A stretch of DNA of 64,000 bases from positions 19,377,001 to 19,441,000 of the forward strand of contig OY540813.1 in the NCBI GenBank assembly GCA_961205875.1, given 5' to 3'. Of the stretch, positions 37,876 to 50,682 are shown one piece after another. Position 1 is the stretch's first letter. Each line of letters opens with the position of its first letter. The position numbers were made by a program, and so were the translations under genes. Below the pieces are notes generated by a model. The model ran no database searches, was not told where the DNA came from, and saw only the letters and a program-made list of their open reading frames with translations. The DNA comes from Sialis fuliginosa (taxonomy: Eukaryota > Arthropoda > Insecta > Megaloptera > Sialidae).

Positions 37876-38357
37876 ATTAATCTTAAATTGCACACTTCGG
37901 TGTTTTATCGGTTTTGAATTAGAACGTCAACATACAGACTAGGGGTGTATCTGAACAGGAATTTTCAATTCCGGTCGGAACCGAAATCACCGGAATTCAC
38001 AATTAAATCCGGCCAGAACCGGATTTTTTTAAATTCTAATTTAATTAATAATAATTATTAAAACAATATATGTATGCTTAATACATGTGGATTATTATCT
38101 TAAATTAATATACCATTATTTTATATGCGGTATTTCTGAAATAGTAGAGGCGTTGAGTCCTATTTTTTATATTATTTTTTAGAAATTTTGTAATTTTTAT
38201 AGCTTCGTCAGAGCGATTGTATTAAATTGTTCATATCATTCGTTCTTCTTGATCAAATCAAATTACATTGATAAATCACAAACAGCATCTAGACATATTC
38301 ACAATAGAAAAGATAGTAGGTTTTACAGATAAAAGAATGCCTACTATTATAGTGCAT

Positions 38358-38425
38358 GTATCCAGAGACGGCTTTAGCAAATCTGGCGGCTTGGGAGAGA
38401 TTTATTTTTCCGCCCTCTCTCCCCC
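38358..38425. mobile_element. end fragment of the 25.83 kb TIR family
   Basis: The pattern GACGGCTTTAGCAAATCTGG then GGGAGAGATTTATT matches the inverted right end of the 25,830-26,691 element. Only one end is present. Confidence 0.45.
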
Positions 38426-38452
38426 TAAAAAAATGTTAAAAAATCACCAAAA

Positions 38453-38715
38453 ATGTCAATTAAAATTGATAAATTAACAAATAAGTTGAATAGTTAATAT
38501 CTCAGCTTGGCGCGATCCTACAGGCTCCAACTTTTTTTTAATATAGCTTACACTATTAACTTTAAGACTATCAAATGCCCTAAGACCGTCAAGACCTCCA
38601 TCCCCTATTATTAACAAATTAAAATTGATAAATTAACAAATAAGTCGAATAGTTAATATCTCAGCTTGGCGTGATCTTACAGACTCCAACTTTTTTTTAA
38701 ATATAGCTTACATCA
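38453..38715 (+). repeat. direct duplication of a ~100-base segment
   Basis: AATTAAAATTGATAAATTAA then TAGTTAATATCTCAGCTTGG and CTCCAACTTTTTTTTAA occur twice (about 38,458 and 38,628) with few differences. Confidence 0.7.
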
Positions 38716-38732
38716 TTAACTAAACGCTCTAA

Positions 38733-38822
38733 AGGCCCCTATACACCACCCAATCTGCAGTACCCACACTCTACCTCCCGACAAATCGCCCCTGCAGATT
38801 GGGTGGTGTATATAGAGACCTT
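38733..38822. mobile_element. small palindromic MITE, copy 1
   Basis: CCTATACACCACCCAATCTG plus CAG is mirrored by CTGCAGATTGGGTGGTGTAT. The spacer between reads CTACCTCCCGACAAATCG. Confidence 0.68.
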
Positions 38823-39464
38823 AATCCGATTAACACCAAAATCAATTGGTCTGGAGTACCTACTCACTGAGACAAACGTTTTCTCCAAAGTAGTTATCGT
38901 GAACGAAAGAAAATTCTACATCCAGACACATACACAGACGCACGCACAGCCGCTATGTGGAAATCAACATTTCTTTACGTTTTGAAGGTAGTACAATCAG
39001 AATCTGATCTGCTCTCGGACACGATTTTTCGACGGTATTACAATACGTCCATTTCCTTCGGAACATGGGAGTAAAATGAAATTAAATACCAAAGGTAGCT
39101 GTGATGTTGATGTAATTGGTTATGAAGCATTTACATCAAATTGGTCAAATAGAAACATGGTGTTTTAAAAACAAAACAATGTTTGTATCACCCAAAAATA
39201 CCGGGCTTAGAAATAGGGATAGTTTTAATAATTTTTTTAAAACGATTAATTAAGGTACAAGTAACATTTGAAAAATATAAATATCATTTTAACTGAAACA
39301 TGCATAAAATCAAAATTATAAAAAAACATGACCTTTATAAGATAAGACGATAATTGGAAGAAGAAAACAAGCACACTGAGTTTTTTGTATAGAAAGAACC
39401 CTGGAACCGGAATATAAATGATGATTTTGTTTATAAAATTATTTGGCAAAGCGTGCTGCATTAA

Positions 39465-39625
39465 ATTTGACGCATGACGACGGTGGCGCCACAATGCCAA
39501 GACGGCGGTCGTCTTCCGTAAATTACATGGTGGCGCCATCGGGCGAGTAGCGGCGGAACTACTGCAAACAGAAACTTACCAACACAAACATGTTGTCTGC
39601 GATTGTGTGCATACCTTGGCAGATC
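39465..39625 (-). promoter_or_regulatory. GC-rich patch with a possible tiny minus-strand first exon
   Basis: On the minus strand an AAAATATATATC (TATA-like) is followed after about 55 bases by ACAACATGTTTGTGTTG and a strong donor GTAAGTTTC (39,574-39,579). A four-codon first coding exon (MFVL) before a phase-0 donor would resemble insect secreted-protein genes. No following exon was found, so this may be chance. GGTGGCGCCA occurs twice nearby (39,489 and 39,529). Confidence 0.22.
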
Positions 39626-40088
39626 AGTAGCGGCCAGATATATATTTTGATTAAGTTTTTAAATCAGATTTGTTTTAACGAAATATAAATCAATTAATAA
39701 TTTAATTAAATTTCTATTTGAGTACAAACATAAAGCTTTTAATAATTAATAAATTAGGTAAAATCAGTTGTTTAGATGATGGCAATTTATCTTCATTATT
39801 AAAAACATCAATCAAATAATATCAATGATCATTTAAGTCATTTAATTATGAAATCTAATTACCGTAATTTTATAAAAAGATATCTTCCACATTCGTTATA
39901 AAATTAATTATTAGATATTTAAGTCATATTATATATACATATTTAATTAATTAATACATAGCTACCCAGCTATGGTAGCATGTGCATTGTAATTTTAATT
40001 AAAATCGGTAATTACAATGTAGGTGTAAGTCTATTATATAATATACATATGTAGTTAGTATCAGCAGTTCCCAAACACGGAGCTACAG

Positions 40089-40398
40089 GATGTAGAATTT
40101 AACTACGAACATAGGAAAATCAGTGTTATTTCAGATACATTCAAATATTCGCTCTCCTGCTCATTTTTCATTTGAAGTAAAATACAAATTTACCATTAGT
40201 TTTAAAATTAAAAAACATCCGGTTTTGCAATTTATTAATAATTTATAAGAACTTTTATTGTTTGTGACGAAATTCGATGATATGTAGAATTTAAAACTAA
40301 TGGTTTATGGACAAGTTTCAAATTCGCATGAAAAAATGTATTTTAAATACTTATTTGAAAACATTGATTTACCTATGTTCCGTAGTTAAATTCTACAC
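40089..40398. mobile_element. foldback MITE, ~310 bases
   Basis: GATGTAGAATTTAACTACG at the left is mirrored by CGTAGTTAAATTCTACACTC at the right. A second inner pair is ACCATTAGTTTTAAAATT and AATTTAAAACTAATGGT. Confidence 0.62.
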
Positions 40399-40869
40399 TC
40401 CGTTGTAAATATTTTAATTTGACATTTTTACGGAAGGAACTACTAGTTTAATGCATTCAATTTTGGAACTTAAGTTTTTATAGATTTTAAGGCAACATTA
40501 AAAAAAAGTTTGATAAGCGACGGTCTATATGGTTCTATAAGAGTGAATGGAAGTAAAGTAACTATTTCTATATTTCCAAAACATACAGTAGGTACTTCTT
40601 ATCTTAATTGAATCAGTGAAGAGTCGCTAATTGCCAATGACTAATTATAAAAGTTAGAAGTATGCAACTGGGAATCAATGATTGAAACTGTGAAAATGTA
40701 TAATACTGTCGAATCAGTAAAGTTCTTTATTTAACTCATTGTGAGTAATACCAACTCTTTAAATATATTGAAAAATCCTTTTACTACATTATTATATAGG
40801 TACTATATCTGCAGTACATATTTATACGAGTACAGCACGATATTACCTTCGATTAGGTACTGTTTAGGA

Positions 40870-41110
40870 AATGCCAGCCTTGACGATGGGCTCAAACTTA
40901 ACCCAAGATTGGGTTGCCAGTGTTACTTTTTCGATATTAATCCCAGTCTAGGCCAACCTTCAGATACCGAGTTTCGGGTCACCTATTCTTTACCCAAGAT
41001 TGGGCCAACCCTGGGCTAGCCTTGGTCGACAAGCCTTGGCCGAGTCTTGAACGAAGTTATCATTTGTATCTTGGCTAGCATCGGTGCAATCCTCGGTCAA
41101 CCATCCATTT
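40870..41110 (+). repeat. degenerate minisatellite with TTGGGCCAACC/GGCTAGCC units
   Basis: Repeated variants of CCCAAGATTGGG, AGGCCAACC, GGGCTAGCCTTGG and GGCCGAGTCTTG occur. The GC content is locally raised. It may be an old MITE interior. Confidence 0.4.
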
Positions 41111-41480
41111 ATGCGGTTAATTGGTTCCATTAAAACAGCGCGTAAATGAAACAATAGAAATTTCTCCATTACGTTATGTTTTTGAAGTCTTTCCACCTTT
41201 TTCCCAAAGTTTTTCAATCGCGTAAAAGCGAATCCGTGTAAATGGAGGGAGTATTATATTTAGGAATTCACTGCTTTATCAATGACTGCATTAAAATTGA
41301 TTATTTTAACTCATTTATCATAACAGAGCCATACTTAGAAATTTTGAGCCCCGAGGCATCAAAATAACACAAAACTAAATCCATCAATCAATGTACTTTC
41401 CACTTAAAATTAAACATCAATTTGAATCATTGAAGAAAATAATTTGCTAACAATAAATGCAACAAAAAAAAAAAACAACT

Positions 41481-41745
41481 AAAAACGTTACTACGTAGAG
41501 AATTTATTCTAATATAGGTACTGTTATTTTTGTTTCAATTTAATTAATTAATATTTACAAGCGAAACCGTGTAAATATGAAATTATTTTTTCTTTTTATT
41601 CAATTTAAAAAACTTTAATAAAAAAATTAAAAACGTTACCGCGTAGAGCATATATTCTGTTATTTTTGTACAATTTGATTAATTAATATTTATAAACAAA
41701 ATCGTGGAAATACGAAATTTAATTTTTGTTTCATGTTTTTTTTTT
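41481..41745 (+). repeat. direct duplication, 148-base spacing
   Basis: AAAAACGTTACTACGTAGAG at 41,481 recurs as AAAAACGTTACCGCGTAGAG at 41,629. Both are followed by TGTTATTTTTGT and ATTAATTAATATTTA. Confidence 0.65.
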
Positions 41746-41760
41746 TATAATATAACATTT

Positions 41761-42478
41761 TTCACTCATTAAAACCGGTGATATATTTCGATTTGTACTT
41801 ATATAACGTAGATCTAATTTAGATCTATATTTTGAGAACCCGTGTGGTAGCTGCTCTGAGTGTTGAGATTTACTGATTGTAAATTTACTATAGTATAGCG
41901 CACAAATTGATTTCTACTTCTGAAATGCCCACCGACAATATCTAGCGTGAAACACTAGACGTTATTCATGTCAAAAAAAAAATTTATAATATATCAATAG
42001 ATAATATGATCATCGGAAGCATTGCTAGATATGTCATATATTAATGAGACATAAATAAAATTATAGATCACTAAATGAAATATAAGCTACATTTCTATAA
42101 TTTCTACCACGTTACCTTTTGAAGTGAATAACGTCTAGTGTTTCATGCCAGCCAGATAATGGGGGGGTATTTCAGAAACTTGATGTAAAGTTTTCAGGGT
42201 GATCTAAAACCATTGAATAACTTAGAAACTAAATGTCCGACTGGGATGATTTTAGTATTAATCTAACTGGTATATTGGTCCGTACCATTAAATACTGTGG
42301 CGTCCCCGCGGAAATGCGGTACAGGGGGAAGGGGGCTAGACGCGCAACGATCATTTTGCGCGCTAGTGTAAATTTACAATCAGCTAGTACGAGGGTTTTG
42401 GTCTCAATTTATAGATCTCGATTAGATCTACGAGGTACAAGTACAAATCAAAACATTTTACCTGTTGTAATGAGTGAA
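41761..42478. mobile_element. long foldback element with ~250-base arms
   Basis: The outer ends TTCACTCATTAAAACCGGT and TGTTGTAATGAGTGAA are inverted. Pairing continues through GATTTGTACTT, GTAGATCTAAT, TGATTGTAAATTTAC and GAAACACTAGACGTTATTCA. The right arm contains a GC-rich patch (42,295-42,360). The short open frames inside are not recognised proteins. Confidence 0.65.
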
Positions 42479-42499
42479 CAACTTCAGATAATAATAAAA

Positions 42500-42800
42500 A
42501 TAAAACATAAATCGGCTAAAACACGCGCAAAAGTCAGTATGAAATAAAAAGACGCAAAGCATTGAAAAGAGCGTATCAGCAGCTATCGGAAATTATAGGT
42601 ACCATTACCAGTAGCTGAAAGGGTCAGGAGGTACAGAACACGCAAAAATGCGGAAGTCAGCGGCTTGGTCAACGACGGCGCAAGCACATCATGAGTTTGT
42701 GTTATTTAACCCTACTGCCACAAATGACGCGATCTTGGATTTGGAACGTATTCACGTCAATCCCTTAACTGTGCATCCCAACACAGTCACACGCATTATT
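42500..42800 (+). other. GC-richer unannotated stretch after the foldback
   Basis: The sequence is less AT-rich than its neighbours. In one frame it reads EIKRRKALKRAYQQLSEIIG before a stop, an amphipathic basic stretch I cannot assign. It could be transposon-derived or an old exon. Confidence 0.25.
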
Positions 42801-42919
42801 TTTTTTTAATTTGTACCTACTCCTCTATATCTAAAAACTACAACTATTTTCATTCATATTAACTCCGACTTCTACTTAAATGTAATATCTAATTTTCAAT
42901 TAAATAAACAAATTTAGAA

Positions 42920-43124
42920 CAGCAGTCGCCAAACCGTCGCGTCGATCGCAAGCTATTGACTCGACGAACTCGTGTGCGTTTTTTAAACCTAATGTTCTAA
43001 TTTTTTTCTAAAAGTAATAAAAACGTGGAATGATAAAAATGTATTATGTAAGTAAAAGTGTAGCTCACTAGATAATTTGAATACCGAAAGTAGTTCCAAT
43101 ATTTATTGAGTTTGGAGACCACTG
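42920..43124. mobile_element. hAT-like MITE, 205 bases
   Basis: The ends CAGCAGTCGCCAAAC and GTTTGGAGACCACTG form inverted repeats of the classic hAT CAGTGGT..CCAAAC type. Flanks ATTTAGAA and CTTTAGAA agree at 7 of 8 positions. There is no coding capacity. Confidence 0.75.
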
Positions 43125-43129
43125 CTTTA

Positions 43130-44440
43130 GAATAATCAGTTTACATATATAGGTAAGGTACCTAGATCGGTACTAACATCTATAATAATAAAGTAAAAAC
43201 CAACATTTTATAATTTTAATTTCTTAATTTACCTATCTATATCGTGCAATGTAAAAAACTGCAATAACTATTTAGGTCACTATTCTGTCAATTGCTTGAT
43301 GTATACAAAAATAAATTTTCTTTGATAAATTCTACGCCACTGAGCTAAATGTGTCCAAATGTTCTATTCTATACAGATGGAAATCAGGCAACGAAAAAAT
43401 ATCAAGAAATTTTATTGATATTGAATTATTTCCTCCGTCATTGCTCCTTTACAGACGCAGTAAAATATTGATGAGAATACAAAATGAGAACAAGGATAAA
43501 CAAACGTGCATTGGACCGGAACTATTTCATGTTTTACATAATTAGAGTTTTTTAATCAACTGACAATCCTTCATAATTAAATATTCATGAACTATAATAA
43601 TTCAAAATGGTTCTTCTAAAACAATTGTATTAAAAAATACACAGTGTTTTATTTAAAATAGATGTACCACGTAAAGTTAATTATAACTCTACGTTTCAAT
43701 CATCACTTAAGTCACAAAACAAAACATAGAGAAAATTGATGAGTTTTTATAAATAGACCAATTCAAAGAATTAAATATCTACGTATCATAGAAAACAAAT
43801 ATTTTGTATTAATTGTGAATTTTATTAAAAATAGAGTTAATCGTTTTTTTTATTATTCAGCCAAATCCTTAGATAGTCTTTAGTATTTGAATTTCCAATT
43901 TATTATATAAAGAACGAATAACTTGAAAGAAGCTCACTATACCGGAAAATGGTTTTATAACATAAATTTAAGATAACACATGATTTCGGTACACAACACT
44001 ATTTACTTTAAAACGCTACTAAAAAATATTAAATATATGAACGCAAGTTACTAACGTCACTTATTAGATATTTATTAGTTTTATTCATATGTATCGTCAT
44101 TTATAAGATATAGGCTACGTTCCGAAAACATTATTTTTAATAAAAAAAACTATTGCAAATTTAAAAAAAAATCTTGAGTTATATTCAAAGTTATCACAGA
44201 AAAAATACGCTCTTATTTTCATATAATGTCCTAGATACATATATACTTGACATTATTATTTTGTGTGTTTATGTTTGTGTTTCTTTAAATTGGAGTACTT
44301 TTTTATCTATTGGTGTATTTATTTTAATATTTTTATTTTATGACTATTTTTTAAGACTGTTCATTTGCAAAAGCATTACATAGCCACAAAAAAGATATTT
44401 GCCAGAGACTAGACCAACTCATTTTTATATTTTCGGGCTC
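43130..44440. other. non-coding AT-rich sequence
   Basis: No repeat with paired ends and no supported gene was seen. Confidence 0.4.
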
Positions 44441-44670
44441 GCTGAACCCAGAATTGATCCATCAGGTCACTATTTTTTTCTACCCTTAAAAATTCCTTAA
44501 ACTCAGATGTTTTGAAACGTCAGTGACTCCCTTCCAAAAAAGGCTTAAAAATCAAAAAACCTGATGATTGTCAGTCTTTTAGACTGAAAGTACCTGGGAA
44601 TATTCCACACTTTTTTTCAATCTTAAAAAAAATTGTGACCTGATGGAGCAATTCTCAGATTCGGTTTCAG
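44441..44670. mobile_element. foldback MITE, ~230 bases
   Basis: CAGAATTGATCCATCAGGTC is mirrored by GACCTGATGGAGCAATTCTC, with pairing across an A/T run. The outer boundary is approximate. Confidence 0.58.
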
Positions 44671-45478
44671 TACTTGATATCACAACAAATAACCGACACC
44701 ATAATCCCCATGGAAGCTGACAGGACTAGCCCGGGGGCCTGAGGCTAAGGAGGCCCGGTACGGCGAGTCAACAAAAAAATGTTTAACAGGAGGGAGCTAG
44801 TCGAAAATCCTGGCCTGGAAACCCGCGATAAGTAATAGGGGACCTGACCTACACCTAACTTGAACTTGTAAAAGAATCAGCTGACAATAAATGTAATAGG
44901 ATTTACTGTTTAGATTTTAAAATTTTGCCAACCTTAAAAAATTTATTTAAAAGAAAATAATGATTTCGATAGGGCGCGGTGACCTTACATACTCGTACAT
45001 ACATGGGCAAGCATATACGTTTTGAAATACGAGTAATATGATTAGGTTCTTTCGTACCTACAATATGATAGCATTCTCTTCAATAAATAATTTTTTACAT
45101 CATTTATTCGGTTTGCCAAACATTTTCTCCTTCACAAGATACTTGACAAATTATTGTCATTTATCTTTTAACGTTTATCTTTCCATTCTCTCTTTTGCGT
45201 TTCGTTTTCAGTTATTTTTTTATATTTTCACTAAGCTATTAAAACATTGAAAAATGTATCCGTCTGATACCATTTAAAAGTCAATCATCCGCATATGATT
45301 TATTTACTGTCAAAATGTTTTACAAATTATGTTTCATATTTTAAATCAGTGTTTGTTAATCGCAAAAAGCTTACTCGTAGCAATTTATTTTAACTTGTAA
45401 TTTAATGGATTATACTTGTCTTTTTGTTAAAAACAAAGTATTTTTCTTTCTGCTTATCCGTCTAGATTAAAGTTTGCC

Positions 45479-46252
45479 AACCTGTGCGGCCCGACGAACA
45501 AATTATATTTTATAACATTTTTTAAGTATAGAGTATTTCAAAATAATTTCCCGTTGTTTTCTTTAAAATAACATTTAAAATTTTGTTTTATTTATGTAAC
45601 TTAACTAATAATTTTAATTGTTAAAACTATTTTTGTAATACAAAATAAGAATTTGAAATATTTTTGATCAAATGAGACCAATTGCAAAATGTGATAGGGA
45701 ACGAGATATTGAATTTTTCTTTTTTATATGTCTTCAATATTGTTGTCGGCTGGCATTACCCTCTTCCAATAGAGTTTGTCTTTTTACGCTATTTATTTAC
45801 TATACAAAATCGTAAATATCTCTGCGAGATACGGAGTAATTTTTTTTCCTACAACCCCTATATATGATGAATCAAATGAAACCATTTACAACCATTCATC
45901 TGTGACAGGAGATGAAATATTGTAGGTACAAAAACATATAAAAAATTTATTAACTTTTTTATGCTAATATAATTAAGAGTTGAGGTTAAAACTCTTAATA
46001 TAAATCTACTGACGCTTTTATATGTATTTCTCTACGATTATTAGTTCTAGCGATATACCTAATTGTTAGTTTACAAAAGGTTACCACGTAGTCCTACTTA
46101 AAAAATGAAAAAAATTCAATAAGTATGAAATTCATTGTAAAGCCAGATATTATAAGAACAAATTTTAGAATTATTTCTGTTAATGTGCGACCCTCGATAA
46201 ATTTTAAGTTATCAATGCGGCCCGTGGATCAATTTGGGTTGGCCAGGCCTGG
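45479..46252. mobile_element. hAT-like non-autonomous element, 774 bases
   Basis: The left end AAAGTTTGCCAACCTG followed by TGCGGCCCG is mirrored at the right by GCGGCCCG and GGGTTGGCCAGGCCTGG. Flanking TCTAGATT (45,471) and TCTAGATA (46,253) agree at 7 of 8 positions. Open frames inside are short and unrecognisable, so it is a deletion derivative or an old MITE. Confidence 0.68.
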
Positions 46253-46825
46253 TCTAGATAGACTATATAATAAAGAACCTTACGAAAATATAATATGTTA
46301 TGTATATAAATTTATAATATCTTAAACGTTCTCAGAGCTTATGTTAATTACCACATTACAGTAAATAAAATAACAGAAAAAGAAACATTAATATATTATA
46401 TACAATGTATGTACATTATGTACATACTAGAAAATTCCCACTATAGGTACTAGTAAAACTTCCATGTTTATTTTGTAAAAATGGCAGACACAAAAGGATT
46501 ATTGTAACTACAAAGCTTAATTGTGTCTTGGAATGAAATACGTTAAGCACAAAAGGTGCAATAATGATAATTATGCTTTTCTTTGTACTTCGAACTTCAA
46601 AAACTCTTGACAATACGAATGCCGAGAACTGCTGATCGAAACGCCAAGAAAAACTGAAGTATGACTAGAAAAATTCTAAGAATAAGTTTTCGTTTAACGC
46701 AGAACGACAAAAGCATATTATTAGCAAAAAATTAAAATTATTAAAAAGATGGAAAAATGAAAAGATGTTAATTATAGATAATGATATTCTCTATAACTTT
46801 GAACTATTGTAAAACATTTTTTCTA

Positions 46826-46922
46826 ATTTGTACCGTTTCAAAAAATATTCAAAACACTTTAAAATTGACAAGAGTAAACATACATTTCCGATTGTAAGAT
46901 CGTTTCCAAAAAGGATCTTAAA
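46826..46922 (+). repeat. fragment of the 37.6 kb repeat family
   Basis: TTTAAAATTGACAAGAGTAA and GTAAGATCGTTTCCAAAAAG align with 37,795-37,860. Confidence 0.5.
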
Positions 46923-47537
46923 TACAAAATGTCACGATTTTATGCATTGCCATTTTTTAGTTATATCGTCTACAGACAGACAGACACAAAATGGATATTT
47001 CCATCAAAATCTCGAATTCGAAAGAAATCGGTTCAACAATACTTAGGTACTACCTATACTACTATAATAATTGTACTTCATAACTTTATACATATGACCG
47101 TACAAGCAAATAAAAATCTATTGTGGTGACCATAGGGGGATATTTTCCAAAGGAGTATAATACTAGATTATATTACTATTAAGGTACCTGCAGCCAATAA
47201 GGCCCATGTGAAAAAAAAACACATTTGCAATAGTTGGATCGGTCTGGATTTTTATACACACATAGAAGGTACTTATACAAAGCTAACTACACACCGACTA
47301 GTCTCTCATCGCACTAACTTTTCGGTACCTCTGAGTTTGTTGCGAGAGATGGTGACGAATGCTCAATTTTATAAAAACAACCAACAAATAATCTTAATTT
47401 TTGTTAAAAAATGTATGTATCTATTATTTGTTTCTTATTTGTTGAGGTAATAGTTCAATCCTTAAAGTTTATGTTAAAAAGTTGATTTCTATTGTTTTTA
47501 AGTTTTGGCTATATAAAATAAAATAAAATATACCGTA

Positions 47538-48063
47538 GTACCTTAGGGATAATAAGGGCCACCAAACTTAAGATTGGATTTTTTAATATTTATTACAATT
47601 TATAATCACATATTTTGTTCTAGATTGGTATATCATTTTTGTTTACTAATAGTTATATTAAAAAAATTATCTATAACGAAGAAATAACATGGTCTGGCGA
47701 GAGTTTAGCAGTTGCTATGGATGCAGCATCGGTATTGTTTATTTATTAGCTGTAATTAAGCAAACATTACGCCAAATGTTGATTAAAACATAGTACCCAT
47801 ACAAAATAACATTATAATTATCTGATAATGTTTAATTTAGTTAAGTGGCCTTATTATACCAGCATAGTTTAATAAGGCCCAAAGTTACTTTTTTTAAGAT
47901 GTCTTTAAAAATGAAAAAATCATTTAAGAAAAGTTGGTTTTCTTTAGATTAATAATAAACTAAAATTTACCATTAACATAGCCTTTTTAATACAAATTAC
48001 TTATTACCCGAAATATAGCATTTTTAATTAAGGTGGGCCTTATTTGCCTCCATGACCTTATAG
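47538..48063. mobile_element. TIR element with AATAAGGCCC arms
   Basis: The left CCTTAGGGATAATAAGGGCC is mirrored by AGGTGGGCCTTATTTGCCTC plus CATGACCTTA. Another TAATAAGGCCC block lies inside (47,860). A fragment of the same end is at 47,179-47,206. Confidence 0.5.
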
Positions 48064-48374
48064 GTAATACTATATTCTATGTATATTAATATTATTATAA
48101 TACTACTGTTTTAATTTGACCATTTCATTTTTTCAAAATTAACACAACAACGATCAGATTATCATTTTAAATTAAGTTAAAGTAATACATGATATGTAAC
48201 TAAATACACACTATAAATATTTTATATAAATTAGTTTATCAAATAACATCATCTGCAAATATCATTATCAAACTTTCGTACGAAAATTGGGTTTGTATAT
48301 TAAGCGTTATAACAAACTCGGCTTGTTTTCAAGACAGGGCAAATATACACGCATTATAAATGTGTTTCCCTAAC

Positions 48375-48475
48375 ATATAGAGTCACCCAACCCTCGCATC
48401 GCGCCTCCACCATTTTCTGTGTGGACATCTCGCAGTCGCAGTCGTTAGGAAAGTTTCGATGATTCACAAAATCAT
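48375..48475 (+). promoter_or_regulatory. GC-rich patch, promoter-like
   Basis: CCCTCGCATCGCGCCTCCAC and CGCAGTCGCAGTCGTTAGG stand out in AT-rich DNA. The second includes a CAGTCG initiator-like motif. No TATA box or coding frame was found. Confidence 0.28.
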
Positions 48476-48987
48476 CCAATTAAATTAGTCTCCAGTGAAA
48501 TATATACAACTTCATATTTCCTGTGTTTTATTCTCTACGCTGAAAGCCTATATATCTGGTTTTGTTGAAAGGATTTGTAAATGTATGTGTTAATTTACTT
48601 TTAATTGTTGTTATTATTTATTCGAAATTGTGAATGGTTTCATTAAACGTATAATAGTATGCAGTAATTTAAAAATATTACTTTTGTAATGAGATTAAGG
48701 AATAGTTCTATCTACCTAATTTAATTTTATATCTATACAGGTCCAGTTCTGGAGCTTGCGGGGATGTGTGCAAAAATAGATGCGGTGTCGGGAAACATAA
48801 ACTTTTATTTACTCGTTAAATACTCTTCAAAAAAAATTTTTTTTCTTAAAAATATTGTGTAAACTAAAATTAAAACTTGAAATTTCTAAATTTATTTTTT
48901 TTAAGTTATTTTCATTTACTCAATTAAAGTTACAGGTCAATAAAAGTTTCGTTAAAAAAATTACATCCAGTGGAAAAAAATTACAAG

Positions 48988-49383
48988 TTTGAAAGCGTAG
49001 GCCCTCAGCTTCTAAATGTTTTTTCGGTTTTTGTCTTTGATTTTTTTCACCGAGTTATTGAAGTGTTCAGCTAAAATCATCGTTTAACGATTTAACGTTT
49101 TCAGTTACGAAAAATTATATTAAAATCGCAGCTAAATTTCCTTTATATCAATTGAAAGCATGAATTGTAGACTTCAAAATCCCTTTTTTTTGTCTACGAA
49201 TTTTTTTCCAGCAAGTCCCAGATGAAATAAAAATGAACTGGCATATCGCCAGCGCGACATTAGCGTTATCCAAAACCTACCATTTTGTAGAGACTCATGT
49301 CAGTGAAAACGACGACTTTAGCTGAAAACTTTAATAATTCGGTGAAAAATATATCAAGCTAAGGATCGTCTAAGCTTTCAAAT
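48988..49383. mobile_element. foldback element, ~95-base arms
   Basis: TTTGAAAGCGTAGGCCCTCA, then TTTCACCGAGTTATTGAAG and TTCAGCTAAAATCATCG on the left pair with the inverse on the right (CGACGACTTTAGCTGAAAAC ... GCTTTCAAA). Confidence 0.6.
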
Positions 49384-49867
49384 AACATAGAACAATTTAT
49401 TATCAAATAATATTTAAATTTTTAATTTATTATAAAAAAACATCGGTTGCGCGGGGCCGCACGGCCGGTTTACTCGCGGGGCCATGAACAGTGCACCTCT
49501 CTAATCCGGCATTGCATTTATACTAGTACATGTATTATTAAGTGAAGAATAATACACTATATTTGTTTTTTTGTAATATGTTTTTTATCGTTCTTTACTG
49601 TTCTTCTAACTTCTATTATATCTAAAGATATTTTTCATCATTACTGCATTCGTGCAAGAAAATAATCTCAACAATACTAATTTAAAAATATTTGATATAA
49701 CTTAAAACTTCTACCGTTAAATTTTATTATCCATACACAAGGAACCGAATAGTACAACATTTTAGGTCTTTAATGTAAATATACCGATAAATACCTAGCA
49801 CACTATAGCAGCATAAAAAAAACTGCATACAATTTTTTGAACGTAGACTTTCGCGGTTGTTCAATTG

Positions 49868-50043
49868 TATAAACTTTTGATTTTTGGGTTTTATCCCACG
49901 TCGCACTTTAATATCGACTAACATCTCGTGGTTTTCTTCAAAAATAAAATGTCGAATCTACACCTTCTGAGATGATGGTCGAAACGTCAAGCGATATTAA
50001 AATGCGACACGGGATAAAACCCAAAAGTCAAAAGTTTATATAC
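49868..50043. repeat. head-to-head inverted repeat containing GGTCGAAACGTC
   Basis: The left arm (inverse of GTCGATATTAAAGTGCGACG and GGGATAAAACCC) pairs with AGCGATATTAAAATGCGACA and GGGATAAAACCC on the right. The loop holds GAGATGATGGTCGAAACGTC. Confidence 0.6.
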
Positions 50044-50682
50044 ATAAAAATTATTTATTTTCATTCATATTTTAGCAATGAAAAAAATTTCAGGTTCACA
50101 TATAATAGTTATCTACAGTTTAATATGGATTACACCAATTTTATAATTTGTTTGCAAACCTTAACATCAGATCAACTCGCCCCAAAAAACAGGATCCAAA
50201 TTTGGGACAGGAGAGGGGGCGTAAAAAAGTAGTCACTGCCCCTCATATTGAAAATTTTTGGGGGGCAGCTGCGATTTTATAATGCAATTTTGTAGAATGA
50301 AATAAATAATAATACATATGTTCTTTAATATTACAAGACATAATAATATACCTACCTAATAAACTTATATGTTGAAAAATTATTAGTGTAAATATATGTT
50401 GCAAACGCAAAAAGCAAAAAACAAGTTATTTAAATAGTAGTATTCTGACTCTATCATGTCCATCTATCTTGTCTCCAGTCGTACAGAATTAGTCCCTATA
50501 GGTTTTACCCTGAATTTTAATAGCCGACAAGAGAAAAATGGTAAAAAGTAATAGCAAAAAGACCAGGTATACATAACTATACATAGGTATATATGCTATT
50601 ACGATTCATTATACCTAGTAAGTACGAGAATAACATTATCATTCGCTATTTTACTTTAAAAATATTATTTTCAACAGGGCCG

